DNA of 64,000 nucleotides from Zonotrichia leucophrys gambelii (GCF_028769735.1 NC_088186.1:7719001-7783000); one strand, 5' to 3'; shown: positions 24,872 through 37,104, counted from the first letter of the stretch. Program-made: numbers and translations. The notes: generated by a model not told the origin, from the letters alone.

Positions 24872-25479
24872 TGTTGGGGAAGACGAAATAGCAAAGCCCT
24901 GTAAATATGATTGCCTGGCAAAAGACTTTGAGAATATAGAAAGTATAAGTGAGATTGAAATGAAAGCAAGCTTTGAGATCCCTCAGTTACTGTACAACTG
25001 GAAAACAATGGTGTGGCCAGCTGAAGGTAATCCCCTTTTGATGGAACAACACCCTCTGCCTGCAGACAGGCCCAAGGGTCAGAGCAGACCCTACAGCTTG
25101 GCAGAAGAGGCCCAAAGAGGAGTTTTTAGGGTTTAAAATGTAACACACTATGTTAATGTAATGATTCTTATAAGGCTGTATGTAAATGCTGTAGGATTTG
25201 TATCTTGTACTAGATTGGTTAGTGAGAATCAGAATATTCAACACAGAAGAAGATTTATGGTATTGTAACGGGAACCTCACTCTCTTACCCTTTTATTCTC
25301 TTACCCTCTCATCCTCTCTCCCCCTCTCTTCTCTCGGGCCTGCTCTGAGCTGTGTTTGGCAGCTCCCAGCAGGGCCCTGCACCCAGGCCCTTTGCAATAA
25401 ACCCCACATTCCAGACCTGGCTGCAGAGATCTCTCGTCTCCATCCATCCCCACTGTCCTACCCCCCCAACACTCCTACA
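24872..25479 (+). mobile_element. Solo LTR, group D (copy 1), sense
   Basis: The 608-bp element starts TGTTGGGGAAGA and ends ACTCCTACA. A perfect 6-bp duplication GGCTTC flanks it (24866-24871, 25480-25485). It has a pyrimidine-rich tract (25270-25345) followed by AATAAA at 25396-25401 in sense to ASTN2. It is the same group as the element at 60755. Confidence 0.9.
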
Positions 25480-26118
25480 GGCTTCTTCCCCCTCTCTCCA
25501 ACCTGGCAGTGTGCACCTGAATGAACCAGAATTTTTCTCCTGTTTCTGCCAGTTGGATCCTCATGGATCGAGCAGGACTGGTTGATGGGGCTGCTGCCCT
25601 TCATAGCCTAAATCTAAAACTCCTTTAAGAGGCCCAGACTTCACAAGAACTGAAATTAGGCCTTTGGAAGTACCTGCTTGACCCTGCACCCCAGGACGTA
25701 ACCCTGTGTACCATGTCTGCTCATCACCATTGACCAGCCTTTAACTGGGGACAAATTTCCCCTCCAGGCTGAGGCAGACTGTAACCCCATGATATACTGC
25801 ATGTACTTTCAGATTTATTTTTATTAATGTCGTTCTATTTTTAAGGGTGATTTATTTTTATCACCATGAGAGAGGAAGGCCTGTGGTTTTATGGCAGCAC
25901 ATAAATCCTGTCTGGATTTCAACCTTTTTGGGTCAGGGATTTTATCCTCTCTGTGAGCATCCCAAGCGATGGGTGCCAGGGATTCCCCTGCCCTCTGCCT
26001 TCTCAGGCTGGACAGAGCATCCATGAGAATGATGGACTGAAATTTGTTCTCTCTGGAGGCTGAAAACCTTCAAATTGCCCCTGTGAAGAGCAGCAGAGCC
26101 AGCATTGAAGTCCTCCAG

Positions 26119-26719
26119 TCTAGGGTTGCTGTTGATAATTGCTGTCCCTAGATGTCCAGGGTGTCTCTGTTTCGGCCCGTGCAACTGAAGAACGAGTCTG
26201 GACTCTTCACTTTTTGGTCTTGAGGTTGTTTATTAATTCTTATCTATAAAATTTTCTTTCTGCCCAGCTGAGATCTGCTCAGCAGGGCAGCCACAGGCAT
26301 TCTGTGTTGTCCTTTTATACTACAAACTACATATAACACATTTACACTGAATTCCCAATACCTATCACCTGTGTTAGACAGTGCACTTCTACTCTAAACC
26401 AATCCCAAAGTGCCAACAGCACTGCAGAAAATGGAGAACAAGAGGAAGAAGAAAGGCTGGACACACCCAAGTTCCTCCATCTTGTCCTCATAAGCCCCAT
26501 GCCAAAAATCCTAAAATCTACATTTTCACCCTGTGATCATTTTGTTATTGTATTATTCAAACCTGTGTGACTTTCATGTCCTCATACAAAGCTGGTAATT
26601 TGCTCCAGGGGTCATAATCAAATCCCCAGGTGCTCTGGGCAGTGTGCCAGGGTCTCTGAGCCCCCCAGCCGGGTCCTCAGCAACTCTGGACACCCAGAGG
26701 GATGCACTGAGCTCTGACA
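26119..26719 (-). mobile_element. Solo LTR, group C (copy 1), antisense
   Basis: The 601-bp element starts TCTAGGGTTG and ends AGCTCTGACA. A perfect 6-bp duplication CTCCAG flanks it (26113-26118, 26720-26725). Shared landmarks with other group C copies are gcaactgaagaacgagtctg, ttattaattcttatctataa, aaccaatcccaaagtgcca and agggtctctgagccccccag. Confidence 0.88.
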
Positions 26720-28868
26720 CTCCAGCACATTTATGGCTGATCTGCCTTCAGCCATACCCATGGCAGTGTGGATCTGCCTTGTCCCAACCTCCCTGGGATG
26801 TGGACCGACCTCTGTGGGCAGGACCTGTCCTTGGTGGCAGTGCCATGGGCTCCTGGCACACCTTTGGACAGAGAGCCCCAGGTGACACATGCTCTCTCTG
26901 GTGACACTCAAGCCCAGCACGTTCTTTGGGTTGGAGTTTGAGGTGGGATTTGTCTGCACAGTATATTGACATGTCACCCTGGACGCTCAGTATCCCTTCA
27001 GTGTGGAGAATAATTCCCAGTGAAAACAGAGGCTCTGAAACACTAGGAAATGCCAAAATCCACTTTGTTGCCTGACCTTAATTTGCCTTCCCTTGCGTCT
27101 TTGTCGTGTGACTCACTGTGTAATTAAATGATTGCTGCCCCCCTGACAAATCTGAAACCTGTGTTGCGAAGCCCCAGCTCATCAGAGCATTTCAGACGGA
27201 GCACTGACATCTGCACATGAGCAAAATGCCATCTCCCTCATCCCTCCTGCCTTGGAAACAGCCAGTCTGGTTGGTCTGACTGCAGACCCAGAGACAAACG
27301 GGCACAGCTGGGATGTGACACAGTGACCATGCCCAGCTGCCACATCAGATGGGACAGGCAGGATGGGCTCCTTGGTTGGAGATGCTCAGCCAAAACTCCC
27401 CATCCTCCTGGCAGGTGCTGCCTGTGCTGTTTGAGACCAGAACAGGGCCGGTTTGTTGTCTTGTGGGACTGGCTGTCAGCTCTCCTCACTCTCCATATTT
27501 TGAAGAGCTGTGGGAGCGCTGCTGGTGCTGCTGCTCGTGCCACGCTCTGGGATACCCCTGGGTACAATCCAGGAGTGCTTGCTGCCTCGCTGGCCTCCCT
27601 CACCAGCCTCCATGAGAGCATCCCTTTCCAGCAGCATATGCAAATCCTGATTTGTGAGCACAATTACCTGCTTTGTATGCACAAAACCCATCCACTTGCA
27701 CATTCTGTGGGCATTGCTGAAGAGACCTGCTGGAGAATCAGTCCCTCAGGGCCAAATGCTGGAAGAAACAGCCTCTGATTTTGTGCTGTCAGGCTTGTTG
27801 GAGCAGTGGCATAAATGAGATGGATAGCTACCTTGATTAGCAGGTGCAAATGTGTTGAATTTTTTTTTTCCCATCTATAAATCAGGCTTTTCTTCATCAA
27901 AATTCTCACATTGCATCCACAATTGGTAGCCCTCCCCCAGTCCCCAAAGCATGAGCTTGAAAGAACCAGATGAAATGTAGTAGCAAAGGTTCTTTTCTGG
28001 AAATTGGCAGGAGGAGATATAAAAAAAAAAAAGAAAAAAAGGGTTTCCATCATCATCCAAATAGGCCAGTTTGTCACCAGAGCCACAGATGGTGCTGCTG
28101 TCTGGGTAGGACCAGGGGTGTGTTGTGGGCAGGAGGCAGATTAAAGTCATTTTACATTTTACACAGAGCTGTTTTTTTTTTTTTAAGGGCAACCTGTTAA
28201 GGGGATTTGGAGGTTGCAGAGCTGAGCATGTAAATCAGGAGATGACCAACCTTGCTGAGGGTGTATTTGTGTTTATGGAAACAGCCACCTCTTCCTATAG
28301 TTCAATTTAATACCATGCAGGTTCTGTGCACACCGAGTAATATTTGTTTGTTCTTGTGCTCCTCTGCTATTTTTGCTGTTTCCCGGTGCCTTTATTGACT
28401 CAGACTTTTATAGGACGAGGTTCTGTCTCTCCAAGGTATGGAGTTTAATAACTTGGTCAAAACCCATGTAATATGCCATTCCTTTTCCTGTGGTGGCACA
28501 GCTTGCCTCGTGCACCAAGCAGGGCAGGAGGCAGTTAACTCCCAAGCTAATTTAGCTCCAGGCTGGAGTGTTATACATAAACAGCAATCAAAACTCGTGC
28601 CTGCCAGGGGCCGAGTTAAGGTTATCTCTGCTGTCTTTGCACTCTCATTTTCTGCCATTAGAGTGTTTAATCCTGCAGCTGCTAATGTTCTTGTAATGGC
28701 ATTTTCTGTGCTTGTCTAAAGAGCACAGGGAGGAGGGAAGAGGGATGGGTTTTGCTGGATGGAGCTGCTCCTGAACCCATCCTTCTGACCGGGCCATCCA
28801 GCCAGTGCTGCAGGGGCTTCTTATCGCTGGCCAGGTCTCTGTACAAATCACAAACGGGACAGGGCTGC

Positions 28869-29380
28869 TGTGGAACTGCCTTGAGCTGTTTTATTTTCCA
28901 GCATCAGTCTCATTACATGGTTATGACAATGGGAAGATGCCACCAGCTCACATCCCAGGCAGCAGACAAAGAATTTAATGTTACAACTCACTTTATAAAT
29001 CTTGACCAATCACACAAAGCAAAAGCACATTGACAGTAGTTCCATCCAACCACTATAAGCACAGGTACCTTTGGTTGAAACACTGCTTGCTTATTTCAAA
29101 TACAATACCTGCTTCTAAGCCTTAAAACACAATGCACAGAGCTCCATTATTAAGCTTCAAGTTTCCTACTAGATAAACTTTTCTGTAGCTTAGGGAGTTA
29201 TTCTAGACAAGTGTTAATGCACAGACCATTGTTCTATATTTCCTTGCTTTTCTACAGTATAAATAAATTTTCTGCTGACCAATCTCATGGCTACTGCTTA
29301 GCGCTAATCACAATTCTGCTGTCTCTGAGGCCTGCCTTTTGCAGCTTTCCCAAAACCCTCTGATTTTGTGGATTCCCACA
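28869..29380 (-). mobile_element. Solo LTR, group E (ERVL-like), antisense
   Basis: The 512-bp element starts TGTGGAACTGCCTTGAGC and ends GATTCCCACA. On the minus strand it begins TGTGGGAATC and has AATAAAACAGCTCAAGGC near its end, the layout of an avian ERVL-type LTR as I recall it. Flanks gctgc (28864-28868) and gcttc (29381-29385) match at 4 of 5, in line with the 5-bp duplications of ERVL elements. It is the only copy of this group here. Confidence 0.8.
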
Positions 29381-30247
29381 GCTTCTCAGCCTTCCATGGC
29401 CAGTTCTGGGGCAGTGCCCAGCTCAGAAGGTGACAGCTGTGCTACCCTCAGGACCTCTCTGCTTCCTTGCATCAGCTCATGTGTTCCCTGGAGGTGTGGT
29501 GTAGGAGCTGAGCAGATGATAATGAGAATTAAATCTGTGCAGAGCTTAAACTCAGGCACAATCCTTGGAGGTTAAGCTTGCGCTTAGGTGCTGTGATGGA
29601 TGAGGTGAGGAGGGTGACTTGCAGCAGGGATGGAGGAGGGATAACTGTCAAATTCACTCCTGGTTTTCCCTCCACGCTCTGTGCCAGGCCAGCAGGGCAG
29701 GAGCCACTTTCTTTGTCTTGTTCCTAGAGTTCTAAGCTGCTTCTGGAAAAGTTGCATTTCTCATCAGGTTGAAGTAGAGGCTCAGGTTTGGAAAGTGCCA
29801 TCCCTGAAGAGCAGGAACAGCAGGTGCCAGGGGTAGAAAAGGAGCTTTTCAGAGAGCTTTACTGGGAGGCTGGGAATGTGGTTCTGCAGCCCTGAGCCAG
29901 AAGGGTGACAAGCATCAGCTTTGCTCCACCACTGCCAAAACTCCTCCAGCTCCTTAAATAAAAGTGCCAGTGACAGCCCAGAGCAGCTTCCCTGGGAGCA
30001 CAGGGACTCTGGGAGCCTCCATTCCTGCTGTGCACTGGGTGGGTGGATTAGGGGGATTCTTGCAGCATTATCACCACAGATCACTCTCTCCATAATGAGG
30101 CTAACAGGCTTATCCTGGCAGGCTGATGGTTCATCCTGCAGCCCTGCTCTGCTGCTCCCAGGCCCTGTGGGGATGGGCAGGGAGGGTGTGGGTGAGTGTG
30201 AGACCCCATTCCAGTGAAGGAATAGTTCAGCAACTTCCAGCTTTTCT

Positions 30248-30273
30248 ATTAAAAAAAAAAAAAAAAAAAAAAG
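30248..30273. repeat. Poly(A) run
   Basis: A run of more than 20 A bases is followed by a short GA stretch. No LINE or processed-gene sequence is recognisable next to it. Confidence 0.9.
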
Positions 30274-33124
30274 AGAGAGCTAAACCCTCCACCTGTTTAA
30301 TAACACACTGGAAATACAATATTGGACCTCCAGAGCTGAGCACTGGGACCTGCCCTCATTTATGCTGAGTGAGCAGTGATCCTTCCTTTGGCTGGAACAG
30401 CTGAATGATTGCCATGGATTATCCAACCTGGTTTGTGCTTCTGAATCCAAAGGCAGGGGAAGGACTGTGCATGGCAGGGTGCAGGGTGGTGGCAGTGGGA
30501 GCAGGATTCTTGTTCTGGGGGTTGGTAGATCCTGATTCATTTGTGCTCCTGCAGCAGCTGCACATTACACAGAGGCGTGTGCAGGACCTGTGGAAATTGC
30601 ATCCAGCTCCAGGTGCACTTACTTGTCAAACTTGGTTACTTTGGTTGACTTTGGCTTCAAGCTCAGCTTGAATCCTAACTCAGCTGCAGCAGGGCTGAGT
30701 GGATAGCTGTGTCCATCTCGGATGCAGTTGCTTTGAACAAAATCTCTTTAGTTTGGCCTTTTGATGGTTTGATTTATTTTAGCAGCATGTTGAAAAACAC
30801 ATCCTAAAGAGGTCTTGGGAGTTGGAGCCCTGTTGCCCCCACTCCAGGCACGTTATCAGGAGTTTCTCATTCCATGGGGTATCAGCATCCTCCCTGGCTC
30901 AGCATTGTCCCTGGGAAGGATGAGGACAGACTGAAAATAACAGAGTAGTTTGGGGGGCCAAAGAGGGAAGGTGGATACTGTTGGGGAGGGGTCAAAAGCT
31001 CCTGAGACCTGTAAGAGCACAGCAGGTTCTGCTGAAAAATTTTTGGAAGCCCCACTAATTGTCAGTTCATGGTTGTTGACAGAAGAATAGATCCTTAAAC
31101 ATCTGACCTGAGGTGATGGAGTCCTCTGTATTCCAGCAGACTGCAGCACTCAGCTGATCCCGTGCTGGGAGTTTTCCTATCCAATTTCCAAACCCTGCCC
31201 AAGGGGTGTAGATCACCCTGGGAAGCCTGTGGAGAGCTGATCCCCCCTCTCTCCTGCCCTGGATCTCCTCCCCAGCTGGTGGCACCACTTGCCCTCTCAC
31301 TTACTGAAATAAACCTCCCAATAAACCTCCCAATAAAGTCTTGAGCACCGGCTGTAGCTGCTGAACGTCCAGGATTGGAGTCGATAAAATCAATATTTCC
31401 CCTGGTTGATAGAGTTCCTCCTTCTGATGCCAAACTGAAGGAGCAGTAAACAAGCCAGCAGGCAAAATAAACCCTCCTGCACCGTGGCAAGGGAGGTTCC
31501 CCACCCAGCACCCCCAGCCACAGATATGAGGAAGGGTTTGGGCAATGGATGCTGACCTCTGTTGGTGTTTTTTTCTTTTCTTGCTCTAATTGCTGTGGCA
31601 GGAGCCGAGAGTGAGGCAGTGCCCCAAGACTCCCAGCTCTGCTTCGCAAGCACTTTGAGATGTCTCTCATTTGCAGAGCACATATTTGTTATGTAATAAG
31701 CGCCAGGAATTAATGATCCACAGCACGGCTGGGGAAACTTGCGTACTAAGCACCCAAGGAAAAAATAACTTTTCTTTTTTTAAAATCACTGATGGAGCCA
31801 TTAGGACCTGTGTTTTCCTGCACTGAGACCGCCCCAGCCCCCAGGCAGGGCAGAGCTGAGCAGGGCCAAGCGCTGCTATCCCTCTCCCAACTCCTTCCCT
31901 TTGGAGCAGCAATGTTCCTGCCGCTCCTGTTATGAATCATGAGGTTAGCAGCTTTTGACAGATCATAAATCAGTGCTTCCAAGTCGCTAGGACAAATCCC
32001 AGGACATTTAATCTTTAATATTAGACGCGTTTGAGGCAGTGAATATTTCATGAAGGTGCTGTTGCATTTTAGCACATCATTAGCCGTCTCTTTTTTCCCC
32101 CCCCACTCTTTCCTTTTTTTGCTGCCTCTCCCTTCCCAGGCGTCTCTTCCTCAAAAAATCTCAGTAGTTGAATCCCCATCTCGCTCCCTCCTGACAATAA
32201 AGCTCTTTACTGTAATCCTTGTGAGGCATTTTAAGAACTTGCTTAAGGAGGAGCAGGCAGGTAGCTGCCACTCTGCCTTGCCACTGTGAGGGGGGTCCCC
32301 ATGTCCCCATCATCCTCCCTATGTCCCCACCTCGGCTGTGTTTACAGCTCAGCTTTGCTGCACTGTCAGGCACGATGGGGAGAGGAGGGGAGGGTGTGGG
32401 GGAACACTGGCAGCAGCTTGTAGCAGGAACTCCACGTGCAAATCCAATTAATCTTTTGATTTTGCTGTTTCTTGCTCCGGGTTATGTATTTCTACCAAGC
32501 ACTGAATCAATTTGGGCCAAGTGTGGGTTTCTGGTGTGGGAAATGTCTTCTCCTGCTGGCAGAGAGCAGAGGGGAGCAGGGCTGAGAGCCCCTCCACTGT
32601 GGGATGGGGGCACAGCATGGGAGCTGTCTGGGGAGGGTTTTCAGCATTTTAGTTACTGTATTTACAAACAAGAAAGAGCATTTTGCTCACATTACTAACA
32701 TGATCCATGATTTATACAAAGATCTTGGTCAGAGATCTTTAAATCACCAATAACTCAAGACCATTTTCTACTCACCTGATGGCTCTGTTAAATGGATCTG
32801 CATTACTGTAATCAGACTGACATCCAAATTAGGGGGTTATGCGCCTTTCAGTGGGAGTTTGGGCTGCAGGAGACTCTGCTCTCTTGTCCTGGTGTCAGAT
32901 AGCAGAGCAGAGATGGGAAGGGGATGTGGGATGGGTTTGTGGTGCCCACCTTGGGCATTGCACAGGGGGGACACTGGAAGGTGAAGATCCCTGATGAGGA
33001 GTGAACCCCTGGCTGCAGGACTGCACAGGAACACAGGTTAAGGACAGATCTTCTGCATCAGGAAACCCCATCCCCAGCTACATCATGTGGGTTGTATAAT
33101 CCTCTCCCGGAGAATAACTCCTAT

Positions 33125-33459
33125 AGTGGATATTTTTGCCCCCAACAAGGGTAGAGAATGATGCAGCAGACTACATCTTATCAGAAGGCTAATTAATTAC
33201 TTTATTATACTATATTACTCTATACTATATTATATTACATCTAAACTGAATCTGCCAAGCACTCAACTGTACAGAATCTCGTGACTGTCCCAACAGTCCT
33301 GACACACACACTCTTGGCTCTGACAGGCCAAAGAAACAAAACACCATCACTTTGGGTAAACAATCTCCACATTGCATTCTACTTTGGCACAACACAGGCA
33401 CAGCAAATGAGATAAGAATTGGTTTTCCTTACTCTGAGGTTCAGAGAATGTGAAACCCA
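33125..33459 (-). mobile_element. Decayed LTR related to group B (copy 3), antisense
   Basis: It contains ttatcagaaggctaattaat, tactttattatactatatta, gggtaaacaatctccacatt, aacacaggcacagcaaatga and gataagaattggttttcctt in antisense group B order. The block with ttcccaggagaaaaatcctg is missing, and the ends are approximate. No target-site duplication was found. It appears to be older than the other group B copies. Confidence 0.72.
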
Positions 33460-33797
33460 TAAATATTCTTGGGTTGAATTGTGCCTTGCTCTTCTCTGTG
33501 AAGGGAAATGTGGCGAAAAACCATGGGTTTCTTACAGCTTTCCACATCTCCTTTGGGTTTGATGTGGCGAGGGGTAACTAGTGGGTTAGCTGGTGTAAAA
33601 TTTTCTGGGTCTCCCAGGAGGCTGGGGGAGAATAGAGCCAGGGAAAGTATTAGTGCAAATCCTTCTCCACACCTCCTGGGGGCATCTGGAGTCCAAAGCG
33701 CTCCAGAGGAAGGCAGCGGGGGAGGAGGGCCTGACTCTGCAGTCACTGCCATGTCTCTGGGGCAGAGCCATCTCACCCTTTGCCTGCTCTGTCCTAG

Positions 33798-33882
33798 GAG
33801 AGTGCAGCTGCCACGAAGGGTACGCGCCGGACCCCGTGCACCGGCACCTGTGTGTGCGCAGTGACTGGGGACACAGCGAGGG
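33798..33882 (+). CDS. ASTN2: ASTN2 exon: second half of EGF-like module 1
   Basis: This 85-nt exon lies between acceptor tcctag (ending 33797) and donor gtgagt (33883). Phase is 1 in and 2 out. It reads [18 protein letters not shown] and then [10 protein letters not shown]. Joined to the preceding exon it completes six cysteines spaced C-x7-C-x3-C-x6-C-x-C-x13-C, a normal EGF-like pattern with the C-x-C pair. A second AG at 33799-33800 could act as a competing acceptor, but 33797 keeps the frame and the expected G-E-C sequence. H in WGHSEG stands where I recall Q in mammals. The exon is GC-rich with several CpGs, unlike the flanking intron. Confidence 0.96.
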
Positions 33883-34643
33883 GTGAGTGGGGACACGGGG
33901 CTGGGGGGCCCTGCCCTGGCCTTGGCTTGCGGCATCTCGCCCTGACCGACAGGGCCGGGCCTGGTTAGAAATGGGCAAACTTTGCTGGATTTCTCCAAAG
34001 CTAAAGCTGCCAGCAACTAGGACCCTGCACCAATCCTTGGATGCCCCAAATGGCATCCTTTGAACTTGATCCCTAGATCACCTGGGGAATAGTCATTCTT
34101 TATTCCCACTGGGGAAAAATGGCCTCCGTTTGTGGCATCTCATCCTGACTGACAGAGTGGCGCCTGGTTGGAAATTGGCAAACTTTGCTGGATTTCTCCA
34201 AAACTAAAGCTGCCAGCAACTAGGACCCTGCAAGTCCTTAGAGCCCCAAAGGCCACCTTTCAACTGACACCCAGACTCTGGGGAAAGGACTCCTTTTTCC
34301 CACAAAAAATGGCCTCTGATTGCGGCCACATGCCCTGTCCGATTGGGCAGCGCCAAGCATCGAAATTGGCAAACTTTGCTGTATTTCTCTAAAACTAAAG
34401 CTGCCGGCAACTAGGACCTTGCAATTCCTTAGAGCCCCAGACATCACCATTCAACTGATCCCCAGACCCTGGGGAAATGTCTTCTTTTTCCCATGAAATT
34501 GGCCTCTGTTTGTGGCATCTCGCCCTGACCGACAGGGCGACACCTGGTTAGAAATCACCCAGTTATCCTCCCCCTGGGGGATCCCTGTGCCACTTGCCCA
34601 GCCCAGGGATGTGCTCAGCTGCTTTTGCCCTCTCTCCTGGCAG
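33883..34643 (+). other. ASTN2: ASTN2 intron, 761 bp, mostly tandem repeat
   Basis: Apart from about 44 bp at the 5' end and 87 bp at the 3' end, the intron is a ~195-bp tandem array (see the feature at 33927-34556). Confidence 0.9.
33927..34556. repeat. ~195-bp tandem repeat filling an ASTN2 intron, about 3.3 units
   Basis: The block gcaaactttgctggatttct recurs at 33975 and 34178, with a variant at 34369 (spacing 203 and 191). It is followed each time by aaagctgcc-gcaactaggac and a later ctggggaaa...tggcctc segment. The start motif ggcatctcgccctgaccgac appears at 33930 and 34515, with variants at 34134 and 34324. It holds a small hairpin, CGCCCTG-ACCGA-CAGGGCG, intact in the last unit and near-perfect in the first. 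Confidence 0.9.
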
Positions 34644-34718
34644 GCCCTGGCCCTACACAACGCTGGAGAGGGGATATGACTTGGTCACGGGAGAGCAGGC
34701 ACCAGAGAAGATACTCAG
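34644..34718 (+). CDS. ASTN2: ASTN2 exon: PWPYTTLERGYD segment
   Basis: This 75-nt exon lies between acceptor ctcctggcag (ending 34643) and donor gtgagt (34719). Phase is 2 in and 2 out, so the exon is symmetrical and could be skipped without a frameshift. The encoded peptide is PWPYTTLERGYDLVTGEQ followed by APEKILR. The paralogue ASTN1 has PWPYTIFQRGFDLVLGEQ at the same place, so the family is certain and ASTN2 is the better match. It lies in the ectodomain linker between EGF-like modules 1 and 2. Function beyond being part of the ectodomain is not evident from the sequence. Confidence 0.96.
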
Positions 34719-35137
34719 GTGAGTCACAGGAGGGTTCAGCTGGGACATTTGGGAAGGGAGAGCCACGAGGACATCCCAGTGGGTGCAACCTTATGGTCAA
34801 TCCCACCTCATTCTTGTGCTGGTGATGGGACAAGTGTCATTTGGCTGTGACAGACCTGAAAGATTTGTCCATATTTAGCAGGCAAAGAAAGGTTCCCCTC
34901 TTGTCCCTTCAGCAAATGTGAGGACAGCATGTACAGAAACTCCTCCTGGAATAAAAAGAAGATTTTTTTCCCATCCCCATGTTCTCCTGTCACATCTCAA
35001 GTCATTCCTCTCCCTTGTGGCTAAATCACTGACTTATCTCATGGTGCCACCACTGCTCTGCCTTCTGAGCACACAGTGGAGGGCCACCATGCCCTGTGGT
35101 CACTCTGCTCCTTGTGACTTATTTTTCCTTGGTCCAG
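34719..35137 (+). other. ASTN2: ASTN2 intron, 419 bp
   Basis: This is a short phase 2 intron with a pyrimidine-rich 3' end. No repeat, RNA gene or other element is seen in it. Confidence 0.9.
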
Positions 35138-35275
35138 GTCCACCTACAGCTTGGGTCAAGGGCTGTGGCTGCCAGTCAGTAAGAGCTTCGTGGTGCCCCC
35201 TGTGGAGCTTTCCATCAACCCCCTTGCCAGCTGCAAGACAGATGTTCTGGTGACTGAAGATCCAGCAGATGTCAG
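35138..35275 (+). CDS. ASTN2: ASTN2 exon: linker before EGF-like module 2
   Basis: This 138-nt exon lies between acceptor tttttccttggtccag (ending 35137) and donor gtagga (35276), a weaker donor with G at +4. Phase is 2 in and 2 out, symmetrical like the preceding exon. The split arginine codon is followed by [20 protein letters not shown], then [20 protein letters not shown], ending DPADVR. This matches ASTN2 closely; Y in STYSLG replaces the F I recall in mammals. The next expected exon would begin EEAMLSTYFETIND and lead into the second EGF-like module. I could not find it in the remaining 28.7 kb, so this is the last exon in the window. Confidence 0.96.
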
Positions 35276-37104
35276 GTAGGAGGCAGATTTCTCGTTCGCT
35301 TCATGCCTGAGTGCCTACACTGCTCTTTAAATTGTTATTGAGGATGCAGTAATTTCTGTGATGATAGGTTTGATTAATTTCCTTCCAATAAGAAATCTGA
35401 TGTGATTGCTCTCCAGGCTCTTTGGGCTGATGGGTCTAGGCCAGGCCTGAGTGTGTAACTCTGAAATCTGCCAGTACAGGCAGGTGAATTGGTGGGAACC
35501 TGTGGCAAGGCAATTTGAGAGTGGCTTAAATGTAATGTTAGATTGCAGTGCTTAAATGGATGCATTTACTGGGATGGAGGGGCTGTCATCTTTCTGAAAC
35601 TCATACCCATATCACATCCACCTGGCACTGATATCTGCTGGGATGTTCATGAAGGGTGAAAGGCCATGTTGCTCATCCAATAATTACACAATTAGAGGGG
35701 TTATTTTCCCTTTTTGGAGTTCAGTGAATGCCTGGACATTTTGCTGATCACCTTGGTGGTGGTTATCCTCTTTGGTCTGGTTTACAAGGGTTTAACTGTA
35801 AATTATAAGGGTTTAATTCTGAAGGTATTTAGTGTGTATTGCCCTCTCTCCCATTAAATTAAGATTGAGCATGTGACTGCTGGGTGCCAGGGAGATTTTG
35901 TGTTCCATCCCTCCCTCCCTCCTTCCCTCCCTTCCTTCTTGCTGCTTTCTCCTGTTGACTCCAGACACAATTTCCTGACTTGAAAATCCTTGCTTGTATT
36001 ATGAATCATCTCCCTGGGCACCAGCAGGATCCTTGTATCCCCCAGCCCCTTCTGTCTTGTGTTTCCCCAAAGTGATGAGGAAAGGATTTCCATTCTTCTG
36101 TCCCATCATCTTGGCAGGGCTGTTGTTTAAGTGCCTACAAAAGCTATGGCAGAGCCAGGACTGGAATCCAAGGTGCCCTCACTTCCAAGTGTGTGTGGTT
36201 TTGTTGCTAATTAGTGCTTGTTCCCTTTTCCTGTGAAGAGAGACAGTGGTACATATCCATCACAGTTTGGCTCTTTTAGGCCCGTTGCTTTTCTTGTCTG
36301 CAACAACTTCTGCTTTTCATTTGAGAAAGGAAGGGTTTTATGCTAACATTTTCCAAGCCAAAGTGCCAAGAGAACATTATTTATTTCTTTCCTCTTCACA
36401 TCTTCATTAAAAGTGCCTCAGTGAAGGTAGAGGCTCAGAAGCTTGTTTTCTGCTCCAGTGCAGTAATTGTCTCTGGGCACTGCTCCTTGTGGAAAAGTCT
36501 CTGTTGGGATGGATGAATGCCAGGCAGGAGGAGGGGAGCTTTTGGCACAAAGCTGTTGCCTGCTCCCCTCATAAATGCAACCTGAACTGAGAATTCCAGG
36601 TATAAATATTGGAGTGGCTCAGGTAGAATATGGGAGGTGTGAGTTCATGGCACTTGTATCTTACACACAGGAGTTGCTGAATTATTAAAACTTTAATAAA
36701 CGCAATAATAAATATTTGATGTTGAATTATGGAAGGTTTCACAGATACAGTGAGAAGTGAAAAGCAATCTATTATTTCTGCATTAGAACTGAAACACTTC
36801 TCAAACGAGGAGCAGCAAGCTTGGGATCCTCAGCACCCCAGGGTGGGTGGAACACTCTTCTGAGGTTCTTGGGTGCTTTCAGAGCTGCTTATCTTGCAGC
36901 CTCTTTGCTTTATTTCTGGATTGACTCAAGCAGCTTCTCAGGGGAGAGGTTTTGGTGGTTCAGATGTTCAGGTGGTGGTCCAGCACGTCAGGTGGTTCAA
37001 GGTGTAGGGTTCAAACACAGCAATCCCTCTCTCTGCCTGAATGGCTTTCCTGCCTTTGGGGCTGTGGCAGCACTGCTGTCTCTCCGTGCTGGGAGCTCCT
37101 GCAG

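Larger units (their letters stand above)
22989..33797 (+). other. ASTN2: ASTN2 intron, 10.8 kb
   Basis: This intron splits the first EGF-like module. It holds LTRs of group D (24872), group C (26119), group E (28869) and a decayed group B copy (33125). A 22-bp direct repeat containing ctgcttctcagttgggttgt lies at 23226-23272, and a 23-A run at about 30250-30273. The remaining stretches (22989-24865, 25486-26112, 26726-28863, 29386-33124, 33460-33797) show no exon. 28380-28720 and 31670-32060 are AT-rich, repeat-poor and look like possible conserved non-coding sequence. Confidence 0.9.
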
